Numbered from the stretch's first letter, positions 44,299-53,593 are shown. The stretch: 64,000 bases of DNA from JAIQFF01 sp963725615 (GCA_963725615.1 CAVRZO010000006.1:1-64000), one strand, 5' to 3'. Notes: generated from the sequence alone by a model not told the origin. Made by a program: numbers and translations.

Positions 44299-44631
44299 AT
44301 GGCTGAGACACCGTCCATTGTTCGGCACCCGTCAGGACACATGTGGGGAGCCGCAGTACGAGCGGCGGCGAGGCATCGTTTCAAGTTCTCGCTCCAGTGT
44401 GAAAGCGGGTTCAAGGCCCTGCTCAAGGCCGGTCTCGAGGCCCACAAAGTCAGCCTGTACGAATTCACCGAACGCCGAGCCGAAGCCCAGAGCAATGTCG
44501 AGAAATTGGTCCGTGCCATGATCAACGCACAACTGACGAAAGACCCCGCGGTTGACGTGCTCGACGAATGGACAATTTTTCACGTTCTCAACGAGGAGAA
44601 ATTGTGTCCTGGGCTCTGGCCCATCTGCTGA
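44299..44631 (+). CDS. Hypothetical protein on the strand opposite the lpx genes
   Basis: ATG 44299 opens 110 codons (MAETPSIVRHPSGHMWGAAV). The codons have the high GC third positions of neighbouring real genes (AAGGCCCTGCTCAAGGCC), and the predicted protein is well-formed: HRFKFSLQCESGFKALLKAG, a helical middle (EFTERRAEAQSNVEKLVRAM) and a C-terminal DEWTIFHVLNEEKLCPGL. I do not recognise a family. It is convergent with lpxA (28 nt between stops) and divergent from lpxI. The open frame continues upstream into the repeat but codon use does not support that. Confidence 0.65.
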   Translation: MAETPSIVRHPSGHMWGAAVRAAARHRFKFSLQCESGFKALLKAGLEAHKVSLYEFTERRAEAQSNVEKLVRAMINAQLTKDPAVDVLDEWTIFHVLNEEKLCPGLWPIC

Positions 44632-44659
44632 AAAACCTACGATTCGACCCAGGGCCAGC

Positions 44660-45496
44660 CTACTTGATCACACCGCGTTCCGATGCTTCGATGAATCTTA
44701 TCAGCATGTCCACATCTTCCCCGCGGTCGGGCTCGGCCTTCATCCGCTCCAGCGCCTGTGAAGTGTTTAGTTTCGACGCCTGCAAGAGCTTGTAAGCATG
44801 GTGAATCTTGCGAATGCGTTCTTTGCTGAAACCCCGCCGCTCCAGGCCGACCGCGTTGAGACCGTAAGCATGGGTGTCGCGCGCCGCCGCCGTCTTCGAA
44901 AAAGGCAGCACATCCCGGGTGATGGTCGTGCCGCCGCCAATAAACGAGTGCGCTCCGATGCGAACAAAGTGATGAACCGGGCAAAGCGCCCCCACCACCG
45001 CCCACTCTCCGACCGTGATGTGGCCGCCCAGGGTTGCGGCATTGGCCAGGATGACATGGTCGCCGATGATGCAATCGTGCGCGATATGCGTGTAGGCCAT
45101 AACTAGCGTGTGGCTGCCTACCCGGGTCACTCCGCCACCCTTGACCGTGCCCCGGTTGATGGTGACAAACTCGCGAATCTCGTTGTGGTCGCCGATCTCG
45201 AGACGTGTCGGTTCACCGGCGTACGTGATGTCCTGGGGCGCCATGCCAATCGAGGAGAAGGGAAAGAAACCATTGTCCGCCCCGATTTTCGTCGGCCCCT
45301 CGATGGTGACATGCGAAACCAGACGGCAGCCTTCGCCCATTTCGACTTCCGGACCGATTACGCAATAGGGGCCGATTTTGCAGGACGGATGGACGTTCGC
45401 GCAGGGATCCACGATCGCGGTGGGATGAACACCCGTGGAAGCTTTCACGGTGGAATCAGGTTGCGAGGTGCCGGTTGTCAACGGACGTTTCGCCAT
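44660..45496 (-). CDS. lpxA: Acyl-ACP--UDP-GlcNAc O-acyltransferase
   Basis: LpxA catalyses the first step of lipid A synthesis. The 278-residue protein shows the left-handed beta-helix hexapeptide repeats (VHPTAIVDPCANVHPSCKIG, VTIEGPTKIGADNGFFPFSS) and the conserved catalytic region TLVMAYTHIAHDCIIGDHVI with its His, plus FGLERRGFS-like GLNAVGLERRGFSKERI and the C-terminal helices. It starts 8 nt after fabZ, so the two are coupled. The first 20 or so residues before the helix are longer than in E. coli. Confidence 0.96.
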   Translation of the reverse strand: MAKRPLTTGTSQPDSTVKASTGVHPTAIVDPCANVHPSCKIGPYCVIGPEVEMGEGCRLVSHVTIEGPTKIGADNGFFPFSSIGMAPQDITYAGEPTRLEIGDHNEIREFVTINRGTVKGGGVTRVGSHTLVMAYTHIAHDCIIGDHVILANAATLGGHITVGEWAVVGALCPVHHFVRIGAHSFIGGGTTITRDVLPFSKTAAARDTHAYGLNAVGLERRGFSKERIRKIHHAYKLLQASKLNTSQALERMKAEPDRGEDVDMLIRFIEASERGVIK

Positions 45497-45504
45497 ACGG
45501 GAGC

Positions 45505-46056
45505 TTATTCCGGTTCGTCCGTATCTGTCTCCCCGCCGCCATTCGACCCGGCGCGCCCGCGGGCAACTTCTACCAGTTGACAGCTGACGACGGCCTCGGC
45601 CACCTTCCTGTCGCCGACGTAAACAGTTCCCTCCATGCGGACAGCAATCATGCTCGGACGCGCCCGCCAGTTCTTCAGTTCAACTTCAATGCGCAGCTGG
45701 TCGCCGGGCACCACGGGCCGGCGGAATTTCGCCCGTTCGATCCCGGTGAACATGATGAGCTTGTCCTTCGGGTCTTCCACCTCGGTCAGCAACAGTGCCC
45801 CGCCCGCCTGCGCAATGGCCTCCACAATCAAGACTCCCGGCATGATCGGCAAGTTGGGAAAGTGCCCAGCAAAGAAGGGCTCGTTGATGGTCACATTCTT
45901 GATGGCCACGATCCGTTGCTTGCGTTGGATCTCAATCACGCGGTCAATCAGCAGGAAGGGAAAGCGGTGGGGCAAAATGCGGAAAATATCGACGATGTCC
46001 AGCGTGGTCTTTACCGGCGCCGGGGATGCGGTCGCTGGGTGAGCGGTGTCGGTCAT
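45505..46056 (-). CDS. fabZ: 3-hydroxyacyl-ACP dehydratase FabZ
   Basis: The 183-residue protein has the FabZ hot-dog fold: DIFRILPHRFPFLLIDRV, the catalytic His in NEPFFAGHFPNLPIMPGV and Glu in LIVEAIAQAGG, then FTGIERAKFRRPVVPGDQL. FabZ dehydrates 3-hydroxyacyl-ACP in fatty-acid synthesis and competes with LpxA for 3-hydroxyacyl-ACP, which fits the usual fabZ-lpxA pairing seen here. An acidic low-complexity tail (SNGGGETDTDEPE) is added beyond the family end. Confidence 0.96.
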   Translation of the reverse strand: MTDTAHPATASPAPVKTTLDIVDIFRILPHRFPFLLIDRVIEIQRKQRIVAIKNVTINEPFFAGHFPNLPIMPGVLIVEAIAQAGGALLLTEVEDPKDKLIMFTGIERAKFRRPVVPGDQLRIEVELKNWRARPSMIAVRMEGTVYVGDRKVAEAVVSCQLVEVARGRAGSNGGGETDTDEPE

Positions 46057-46145
46057 TTTCTCTCGTCAGGTTCTTACTTTACTCGTTAGGAGCGAAGATT
46101 ATACTGTACCCCGACTCAGCCCCGGAATACTGCGAGAATACGCAT

Positions 46146-47342
46146 ATGAAGAAGGTACTGAAGAAGCCGCAATCATCGCACCCGCAGCCCGCGCCCGGCG
46201 AAACCGCGAATCGACTGCGCTTCTTTACCGAGCGGAAAGACACCATCACAGAAACCATCCGGCAGTTGGTAGAGATCGAATCCCCCAGCGACAACAAAGC
46301 GGCAGTGGACCAACTGGGTGCCCTTCTGGCCGGTCGCTTCGAGAAAATCGGCGGCCACGCAAAATTCCATCGCGTCCCGAACTTCGGCGATCACCTGCAA
46401 GTGGACTTCTCCGACGCGCACAGCCGCAAGCCCGTGCTGCTGCTGGGCCACATTGACACCGTGTACCCCATGGGAACGCTCTCCACCATGCCATGCCGCG
46501 TCGCAGACGGACGGCTCTGGGGACCGGGCGCGCTCGATATGAAGTCAGGTATTGCGCTCATCCTGCATGCACTTGAGGGCCTACGCACGTGGCATGGCGA
46601 CAGCGTGCCGCGGCCGGTCACGGTGCTTCTGGTGACGGACGAAGAAGTGGGAAGTGAATCGTCCCGCCGCATCACGGAAAGCCTGGCCAGAAAATCCGAA
46701 GCTGTTCTGGTACTCGAACCTTCCTACGGATTGAAGGGCGCGGTGAAGACTGCCCGCAAGGGCGTCGGAGAATACACCATCAAGGTAACGGGAAAGGCGG
46801 CACACTCGGGACTGGACTTCGATAAAGGTGAGAGCGCAATCGTTGAAATGGCAAAGCAGATCACGGCCATCTCCCAACTAGTGAATCTCAAGCGCGGTCT
46901 TACGTTGAACGTGGGAGTGGTTTCCGGGGGCACCCGGACAAACGTCATTCCCGCGCAGGCTACTGCTTCACTCGATGTCCGCGTGACACAAATGAAAGAC
47001 GCGAAGGCAATCGACCGCCAGCTAAGGGCTCTCAAATCCTTCAATCGGAAATGCAAGCTGGAAATCACAGGGGCGGTAAACCGTCCGCCCATGGAACGGG
47101 CCGCTGGCGTCGCCATGCTGTACAAAAAAGCCGTGGAGATTGGAAAAGAACTTGGCTGGAAGCTTGAAGAAGCTGCCGTCGGGGGTGGCTCGGACGGAAA
47201 CTTCACCGCCAGCCTGGGAATCCCCACGCTCGACGGCCTCGGAGGGGTTGGTGAAGGGGCCCACGCCACTCACGAGTCCATAGTAATTTCTGAATTGCCC
47301 CGCCGGGCAACGCTCCTGGCTCAACTGATCGAGACGGTGTAG
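46146..47342 (+). CDS. M20 family metallopeptidase (carboxypeptidase G2-like)
   Basis: ATG 46146 (KKVLKKPQSSHP) gives 398 residues. The two-zinc site is complete: GHIDTVYP, GPGALDMKSG, TDEEVGSE, LEPSYG, and HATHESI at the end. The dimerisation domain lies between about 190 and 300 (GKAAHSGLDFDKGESAI, SGGTRTNVIPAQA). The sequence is closest in layout to glutamate carboxypeptidase/CPG2-type M20A enzymes. No signal peptide is present, so it works in the cytoplasm. The TAG stop is the beginning of a repeat. Confidence 0.9.
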   Translation: MKKVLKKPQSSHPQPAPGETANRLRFFTERKDTITETIRQLVEIESPSDNKAAVDQLGALLAGRFEKIGGHAKFHRVPNFGDHLQVDFSDAHSRKPVLLLGHIDTVYPMGTLSTMPCRVADGRLWGPGALDMKSGIALILHALEGLRTWHGDSVPRPVTVLLVTDEEVGSESSRRITESLARKSEAVLVLEPSYGLKGAVKTARKGVGEYTIKVTGKAAHSGLDFDKGESAIVEMAKQITAISQLVNLKRGLTLNVGVVSGGTRTNVIPAQATASLDVRVTQMKDAKAIDRQLRALKSFNRKCKLEITGAVNRPPMERAAGVAMLYKKAVEIGKELGWKLEEAAVGGGSDGNFTASLGIPTLDGLGGVGEGAHATHESIVISELPRRATLLAQLIETV

Positions 47343-47645
47343 TGTGGCTGCGGGCGACTCGCCCGCGCGGCAGTGCTGCAGACTCCACGCTCCACCAGAG
47401 ACCACCGGTCACCCCAACACCGTCAGGCTGTCATCCTGAGCGCAGTCTTTCGTCCCGCGAAGCGGGATGAAAGCAAGCGAAGGACCTCTGCATACCGCGC
47501 CACCGTCATACAGTACCTGCTCAAATCCAGCGCAAGAGAGTATCACCAGATCAGGCAGGGTCTTGGTGCTGCTATCGTCCCGCAATACACGGGTCCTTCG
47601 TGGGAGTCCTTCGCTGTGCGAAGGACTTCCCTTCCTCAGGATGAC
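47340..47645. repeat. GTAG-headed piece plus gtcatcctgag-family inverted repeat; no gene
   Basis: The gap 47343-47792 has no credible frame. It begins at the stop codon with a tgtggctgcgggcgactcg element, then from 47430 to 47645 carries a gtcatcctgagcg / ctcaggatgac inverted repeat with gcgggatgaaagc and ccttcgctgtgcgaagg palindromes inside. Confidence 0.75.
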
Positions 47646-47792
47646 AGGGGTTTTAAGGTTTAACCTGACCACTGCCCACCGGGGAGATTCTTTGACTACG
47701 GCCACTGGGTAGCCTAGAATTTCCACAGGGTTTCTCGCCAACTGGAAACGCGCTCACCTGAGCGCTTGGCAAACCCGCTAGGGAGGTTTTAC

Positions 47793-47960
47793 ATGCCTGG
47801 AAAATTGGGATTGCCGGAAATTCTGGTGCTTTTGGCCATCGCGCTTTTGATTTTCGGACCCAGCAAGCTGGCCGATCTGGGCAAGGGACTGGGCGAGGGC
47901 ATCAAGAACTTCAAGTCCGCCGTAAAAGACGGTGAACAGGACCCCGAAAAAAAGGTCTAG
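47793..47960 (+). CDS. tatA: Twin-arginine translocase subunit TatA
   Basis: ATG 47793 behind AGGGAGGTTTTAC gives 55 residues: GLPEILVLLAIALLIFGPSK is the membrane helix with the FGP hinge, then the amphipathic helix LADLGKGLGEGIKNFKSA and a charged tail. TatA forms the pore of the Tat export system for folded proteins. No tatC or tatB is beside it. Confidence 0.95.
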   Translation: MPGKLGLPEILVLLAIALLIFGPSKLADLGKGLGEGIKNFKSAVKDGEQDPEKKV

Positions 47961-47985
47961 GCTTTCCAGCCGGCTTGAATTTCTC

Positions 47986-48585
47986 TCAAGCTCCGTGCTC
48001 TTGCAGCATGGTTTGGACCAGCGCCACCGGTAAACCCACCACGTTCAAATAATCGCCATCAATGCGCGGAATCCAACGCGAAGCCATGCCCTGGATGGCG
48101 TAGGCTCCGGCTTTGTCCATGGGTTCGCCGCTTGCTATATACGAGTCAATATCTTCATCGCTCAGCGTGGTCATCGTCACCAGAGTGGTCTCGGAACGGA
48201 TGTCTTCAAACACAGTTTCTAGTTTTGGGTTCTCGGTTCTCAGCGCCCCCAGGAGACACACTCCGGTGATGACCTGATGAGATCGTCCCGAAAGCAGACG
48301 TAGCATGCGCATCGCGTCGGCTTCATCGCGGGGTTTGCCGAGAATCTCACCGTCAACGACGACGATCGTGTCCGCTCCCAGAATAAGCTTGCCGGCCTGC
48401 TGGCGAAGTACGGCGCGAGCCTTCTCCCGCGCCAGGCGTTCCGCACAAGCGCGCGGGCTCTCTCCCGATAAAGGTACTTCAGGAATGTTGGCCGGGTACA
48501 CGCTGAAGGGGATGCCCGCGTTTCGCAGCAATTGCTGCCGGCGGGGAGAGGCCGAAGCCAGCACGAGCATCGGAGTCTCAGTCAC
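47986..48585 (-). CDS. maf: Maf family nucleoside-triphosphate pyrophosphatase
   Basis: The 199-residue protein has the Maf signatures LASASPRRQQLLRNAG, ERLAREKARAV, LILGADTIVVVDGEILGKP, QVITGV and GEPMDKAGAYAIQG. Maf proteins hydrolyse modified or canonical pyrimidine NTPs (dTTP/UTP type) in house-cleaning. The GTG start overlaps the stop of the VOC gene as GTGA, so both are one operon. The loop ALRTENPKLETVFED is longer than usual and is encoded by a stretch resembling the gtttccagtttcc repeat family. Confidence 0.93.
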   Translation of the reverse strand: MTETPMLVLASASPRRQQLLRNAGIPFSVYPANIPEVPLSGESPRACAERLAREKARAVLRQQAGKLILGADTIVVVDGEILGKPRDEADAMRMLRLLSGRSHQVITGVCLLGALRTENPKLETVFEDIRSETTLVTMTTLSDEDIDSYIASGEPMDKAGAYAIQGMASRWIPRIDGDYLNVVGLPVALVQTMLQEHGA

Positions 48586-48950
48586 GCGTCAATGAGCTCG
48601 ATGCGATTGCCAAAGGGATCGTGAATATGACAGCGCCGGACTCCGGGAATGTCGTCTACCTCGGCAACACTCACCGACGCCTCGGACAGCCGGGCCACAA
48701 AGGCTGCGTAGTCACGGCAACGCAAGGCGGGATGTGCCTTCTTCGCCGGCCGAAAATCCTTCTCCACACCGAGATGAATTTGAACTGCACCACTTTCGAA
48801 CCAGCATCCGCCGCGTTTTGCGAGTTCAGGAGGCTTGGGAATCTCGGCCATGCCCAGCAGATCGCGGTAGAAGTGGCGAGCCGTCTCTTCCCCACCCGGA
48901 GGCATGGCGAGTTGGACATGATCGATCGCAGTGAACGGGACAGTGACCAT
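48582..48950 (-). CDS. VOC (glyoxalase/bleomycin-resistance) family protein
   Basis: The 122-residue protein has the VOC beta-alpha-beta repeats: AIDHVQLAMPPGGEETARHF, YRDLLGMAEIPKP, FESGAVQIHLGVEKDF and the end CHIHDPFGNRIELID. His, His and Glu positions (IDHVQ, IHLG, IELI) fit a divalent-metal site. The family includes isomerases, dioxygenases and resistance proteins; the substrate is not evident. It is the first gene of a coupled pair with maf. Confidence 0.9.
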   Translation of the reverse strand: MVTVPFTAIDHVQLAMPPGGEETARHFYRDLLGMAEIPKPPELAKRGGCWFESGAVQIHLGVEKDFRPAKKAHPALRCRDYAAFVARLSEASVSVAEVDDIPGVRRCHIHDPFGNRIELIDA

Positions 48951-49027
48951 ATTAGAGTTCTGAGTCTGATTTTATATCGAAGTGCGGACGCCAGACGTCC
49001 GAGGTCCGGCGTCTGACGCCAGCCTGT

Positions 49028-49033
49028 TAGAAT
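49028..49033 (+). promoter_or_regulatory. -10-like TAGAAT ahead of lepA
   Basis: TAGAAT with an upstream TGT (extended -10 style) ends 6 nt before TTG 49040 and 21 nt before ATG 49055. If TTG is used, the mRNA has no leader. Confidence 0.45.
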
Positions 49034-49039
49034 CAAACA

Positions 49040-50865
49040 TTGACCGCCGCACCCATGGACGCTGCCTTCCTTCGCAATTTTGCGATCATTGCCCACATTG
49101 ATCACGGCAAATCCACGTTGGCGGACCGCCTGCTGGAGTTGACTGGGGCGCTGACCGCGCGCGAGATGCAGGCCCAGGTGCTCGACTCCATGGACCTGGA
49201 GCGCGAACGCGGCATCACCATCAAGGCTCACGCCGTCCGCATGATGTACACCGCGCAGGATGGCCAACTCTACCAGCTCAATCTCATCGATACGCCGGGC
49301 CACGTTGATTTTTCCTATGAAGTCTCGCGCTCGCTGGCTTCCTGCGAAGGCGCGCTGCTGGTGGTGGACGCCTCGCAGGGAGTGGAAGCGCAGACGCTGG
49401 CCAATGCCTATCTCGCCATCAACAACCGGCTCGAAATTATTCCGGTCATCAACAAGATTGACCTGCCCAGCGCCGACGTCGAGCGCACCAAGGAGATGAT
49501 CGAGAGCGCGGTCGGTCTCGACGCCTCCGACGCCGTGCTGATCAGCGCCAAGACCGGCCAGGGCGTGCCCGAATGTTCTCGAAGCCATCGTGAAGCGCGT
49601 GCCTCCGCCCAAGGGCAATCCCGACAACCGGCTGCAGGCGCTGATTTTCGACTCCTGGTTCGATCCCTACCGCGGGGTGATTGTGCTGACGCGGGTGTTC
49701 GAAGGGCACCATCCGCAAGGGACAAAAAATCCGTCTGATGTGGAATGGACGCGTTCTGGAAGTGGAAACTCTCGGCGTTCTCACTCCCAAGCCAGTGGAG
49801 GTGGATGAACTGCGGGCGGGTGAAGTCGGATTCCTGATGGCCAACAGCAAGACTGTGGCCGACACGAAAATCGGCGATACCATCACCGATGAGACCAACC
49901 CCGCAATTGAGCCGCTGCCGGGCTTCGAAGAAATCAAGCCCATGGTGTTCGCAGGGCTCTACACCGTGGACGCGCACGAACACACCCAACTCCGCGAGGC
50001 TCTGGAAAAATTGCGCCTCAATGATTCGTCCTTCTTCTTCGAGCCCGAGAGTTCGGTTGCGCTGGGTTTCGGTTTCCGCTGCGGCTTTCTGGGCTTGCTC
50101 CACATGGAGATCATCCAGGAGCGGCTGGAGCGCGAGTTCAATCTCGAGCTGATCACCACCGCCCCAGGAGTGCGCTACAAGATCACCAAAACCGACGGCA
50201 CGCTGATCGAAGTGGACAATCCTTCGCGTTGGCCGGATCCGAGTGAGATTGCCAAAGTCCAGGAACCGGTGATTCTCGCCACCATCCTTACCAACGAAGA
50301 ATACGTCGGCGGAATCCTGAAACTGGTGGAAGACAAGCGTGGCAAGCAGAAGACGTTCGAATACGTGAGTTCCTCGCGCGTGATGCTGCACTACGAACTT
50401 CCGCTGAATGAAATCGTGCTCGACTTTTACGACCGGCTGAAGTCCGTGTCCCGCGGCTACGCTTCGCTCGACTATCACCTCGCGGACTATTGGGAATCCC
50501 CTATGGTGAAACTCGACATTCTGGTGGCGGGCGAACCGGTGGATGCCCTCTCCATCATCGTGCACCGCGACTTTGCCTACGAACGCGGGAAGTTGCTGGT
50601 TTCCAAAATGCGGGAGTTGATTCCCCGGCAGATGTTTGAAGTCGCGATCCAGGCCTCGATCGGGTCGAAGATCATTGCCCGCGAAACGGTTTCGGCCATA
50701 CGCAAGAACGTCATCGCCAAATGCTACGGTGGCGACATTTCCCGAAAGCGCAAGCTGCTGGAGAAGCAAAAAGAGGGCAAGCGGCGCATGAAGCGCATCG
50801 GCCGCGTGGATATTCCGCAGGAAGCATTTCTGGCCGTGCTCAAGGTGGGCGAAGACAGCAATTAG
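49040..50865 (+). pseudogene. lepA: Elongation factor 4 (LepA), two single-base insertions
   Basis: LepA is a ribosome-associated GTPase. The G domain is intact at first (AHIDHGKSTLADRL, DTPGHVDFSYEVSR, NKIDLP, ISAKTGQGVPE). An extra base at 49573-49575 shifts the frame (the true text continues VLEAIVKRVPPPKGNPDN), and a second extra G at 49704-49706 shifts it again before IRLMWNGRVLEVETLG. From there the frame is complete to the LepA C-terminal domain (KCYGGDISRKRKLLEKQKEG). With both bases removed, 602 codons from ATG 49055 are open, the exact family length. Base error is likelier than loss. Confidence 0.92.
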
Positions 50866-50929
50866 GCGCCGCCGAACTGGGCTGACTCTGGCGCAGGGCA
50901 TTCTTCTGGGTGAGTTTGGGTTCGGCTTT

Positions 50930-51401
50930 TTGGGCGCCGATGCTGAGAGCGTCAAATCCGTTGCAAATGCACATCACCGTGGATCCAGCGGCTTCAATCG
51001 CTATTTCCTGGCCTTCTTCGTCGGGCTGTGGTGTGCAGTCGTTCTTCTAGCCGGAAAGCTCAGCGGATGGTCGGCCTTGGAGCGCCGCTTTGCTTCGACT
51101 CTTAGGACAAACCTGGAGTTGGAAGAGCGCTGGTATGCGCTGGGGCGCGAATTACAATAACTGTCTCATCATTGGCGCCGACCCGACGGGACTCTACCTT
51201 TCCACGCTTTTTTTCCGTCGGATCGGCCATCCTCCCCTGTTCATTCCATGGCCTGAAATCTCCCTGCGAGGCCGCCGGAAAATCCTGTTTGTAGAATTTG
51301 TTGAATTCAGGCTGGGGCGTGAGGAGCGGATTCCCTTCTCGATTCGCGCCGGGTTAGCCGACAAGATTCGGCCGGCCGCGGCAACCAGCTGGCCGGCCTA
51401 G
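50930..51401 (+). pseudogene. Small membrane-anchored hypothetical protein, one frameshift
   Basis: The first frame (start perhaps TTG 50930) contains one membrane helix (YFLAFFVGLWCAVVLLAGKL) and GWSALERRF. From about 51085-51105 the second frame continues with GQTWSWKSAGMRWGANYNNC, LIIGADPTGLYLSTLFF, HPPLFIPWPEIS and FRLGREERIPFSI, which form a plausible small beta-rich domain. One inserted base explains the switch and gives 157 codons. I recall proteins of this type only as uncharacterised. It follows lepA on the same strand. Confidence 0.6.
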
Positions 51402-51414
51402 GCCTTTCCCCATT

Positions 51415-51439
51415 ATGACCATGGTATAATGACCATGGT
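51415..51439 (+). promoter_or_regulatory. Toxin-antitoxin promoter with paired operator
   Basis: Two direct copies of atgaccatggt (51415-51425 and 51429-51439), each with a palindromic accatggt core, flank and overlap TATAAT at 51425-51430. The arrangement fits autorepression by the antitoxin or complex. Confidence 0.75.
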
Positions 51440-51459
51440 GCTTTGGAGAGGCCCATGCC

Positions 51460-51693
51460 ATGAAAACGATGCCTGCGGGCGTATTCAAGACGAATTGTCT
51501 CGCCGTTATGGACGAGGTCAAGGCCAAACGCGAGACCGTCGTGATCACGAAACACGGCCAGCCGGTGGCGATGCTCGTACCCGTCAAGACCGCTGTGGAC
51601 GACATTTTCGGTTTCTTCAGCAATCGCGGCCGCATCACCGGCGACGTGGTTTCCCCGGCCCTTTCCCCGGACGAGTGGGGCGAGTTGGGATGA
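51460..51693 (+). CDS. Phd/YefM-type antitoxin
   Basis: This 77-residue protein has the Phd/YefM N-terminal DNA-binding and dimer part: MPAGVFKTNCLAVMDEVKAK, VVITKHGQPVAMLVPV. The C-terminal part (DDIFGFFSNRGRITGDVVSP) would wrap the toxin. GGAGAGG precedes ATG 51460. Its TGA overlaps the toxin's ATG as ATGA. Confidence 0.9.
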   Translation: MKTMPAGVFKTNCLAVMDEVKAKRETVVITKHGQPVAMLVPVKTAVDDIFGFFSNRGRITGDVVSPALSPDEWGELG

Positions 51694-52082
51694 TTCTGGT
51701 CGATACCCATGTCGTGCTCTGGCTGTCTCTGGAGCCGGCCAGGATGTCCAGGAAGGCCGCAGCGGTCATTGAGGAAACGCGTCACAGCGGCGAAGGGCTC
51801 GCGATATCCGACATGACCTTGCTTGAGATCGCTGTGATCGAAAGCAAGCATCGAATTCAGCTGAGCGCCAGCCTGGAAACGTTCCTGACCGAGGTGGAGT
51901 CGAGGTTTGTTGTGCTTCCGGTCACCGGCCGGATTTGCGTACGAGCGATGGGACTGCCGGCTGCCTACCCCAAAGATCCGGCGGATCGGATCATCGGAGC
52001 CACCGCACTGGTCGAGGGAATTTCATTGGTCACCGCGGACGACGATATCCGGAAGTCTAAAGCACTACGCACCATCTGGTGA
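51690..52082 (+). CDS. PIN domain (VapC-type) toxin
   Basis: The 130-residue PIN domain has its acidic residues in place: ILVDTHVVLWL (Asp 5), ISDMTLLEIAVI (Glu near 46), KDPADRIIGATALV (Asp near 98) and VTADDDIRKS (Asp near 117). PIN toxins are Mg2+-dependent ribonucleases, often cutting tRNA or rRNA. The ATGA overlap with the antitoxin gene ensures coupled translation. Confidence 0.92.
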   Translation: MILVDTHVVLWLSLEPARMSRKAAAVIEETRHSGEGLAISDMTLLEIAVIESKHRIQLSASLETFLTEVESRFVVLPVTGRICVRAMGLPAAYPKDPADRIIGATALVEGISLVTADDDIRKSKALRTIW

Positions 52083-52092
52083 GCAGGACAAT

Positions 52093-53593
52093 CTACTCAG
52101 TCCAATCGAACGAACGGGTCACCGCTTTCTTCCACAGCCGGTACATCTCGGCTCGCTTCGGTTCGTCCAGACTCGGATTCCATGTCTGCCCCACCGACCA
52201 CCGCGCACGCAGGTCATCTGTGTTCTTGTAGAAACCGACCGCCAGCCCGGCTGCGTAGGCGGCCCCCAGCGACGTGATCTCTTTGATCAGAGGCTTCACC
52301 ACGGGCCGGTTCAGGATATCGGCCTGGAACTGCATCAGGAGCGCGTTGTCCACCATGCCTCCGTCCACCCGCAGGACATCCAGAGCAATGCCGGAATCCT
52401 GCTCCATGGCTTCGACCACCTCACGCGTCTGAAATGCAGTTGCTTCCAGCACGGCGCGCGCCAGGTGTCCTTTATTGACGTAGCGGGTCAAGCCGGCGAT
52501 CACGCCGCGGGCGTTATACTTCCAGTAAGGCGCGTACAAACCGGAGAATGCCGGAACAAAGTAGACGCCGCCGTTGTCTTCCACCGTGCGCGCCAGGGTT
52601 TCAATTTCGGGACTGGAACCAATCAGGCCCAGGTTGTCGCGCATCCACTGCACCAGCGCGCCGGTGATCGCGATGCTGCCCTCGAGCGCATAGTGTGCCG
52701 GCTCCTTGCCGAACTTGTAGGCAACCGTAGTCAGCAGCCCGTGGCCGGAACGCACGGCGCGTTCCCCGGTATTCATCAGCAGGAAACAGCCGGTGCCGTA
52801 AGTGTTCTTGGCCTCACCCGATTTGAAGCAGGTCTGGCCGACCAGGGCAGCTTGCTGATCGCCCAGAATTCCAGCAATGGCGACTCCCTTCGCGGCGCCG
52901 ACTTTCACCGTCCCGTAGGCTTCGCCGCTGGAGCAGATGCGCGGCAACATCGCCTGCGGAATACCGAATGCGTCCAGCAAGTCTTCATCCCAGGAAAGTG
53001 TATCGAGGTCCATGAGTTGGGTGCGGCTGGCATTGGTGACATCCGTGATGTGAAGGCCGCCGTCGGGGCCGCCGGTGAGGTGCCAGGTCAGAAAGGAATC
53101 GATGTTGCCGAAAACTACGTCGCCGGCCTCGGCTTGCTTGCGAACGCCGGGTACATGGTCGAGCAGCCAGCGGATTTTCAAACTGCTGAAATAAGTACTG
53201 AGCGGGAGCCCTGTCTTGCGTCGAAAGCGGTCAGGCCCCGCCTTCGCGGGAGAGTTCCGCGACGTAATCATCGACTCGAGTGTCCTGCCAGACCAGCGCG
53301 TTGGCCACGGGTTTGCCGGTTTTCCGGTTCCATAGCACGGTGGTCTCACGCTGGTTGGTAATACCGATTGCAGCCAGATCGGCCGCGCCGAGCTTCCCCT
53401 GCTGCAGAGCCTGCGCCATCACATCCTGCGTCGCCTGCCAGATCTCCTCGGGATTGTGCTCGACCCATCCCGGCTGCGGATAGATCTGCTCGTGCTCTTT
53501 TTGCGCAGACGCTACGATCTTGCCGGCTGCGTCAAACACGCAGAAGCGCGTGCTGGTTGTTCCCTGATCGATGGCGCCGATGTAGTGAGCCAC
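52093..53593 (-). pseudogene. glpK: Glycerol kinase, one frameshift in a G run
   Basis: The 5' part from GTG 53593 reads AHYIGAIDQGTTSTRFCVFD, ITNQRETTVLWNR and ALVWQDTRVDDYVAELSREGG, then stops. The rest continues in another frame with GPDRFRRKTGLPLSTYFSSLK, ILGDQQAALVGQ, NTYGTGCFLLMNTGE and GLYAPYWKYNARG. The switch is at 53236-53239, where four G (minus strand) stand for three. With one removed there are 500 codons, the normal GlpK length. All ATP- and glycerol-binding motifs are intact. No glpF or glpD is adjacent. Confidence 0.93.

Noticed and set aside
49408..50955. A 515-codon frame antisense to lepA
   Set aside because: The lepA frame carries all family motifs; the antisense translation is low in recognisable structure.
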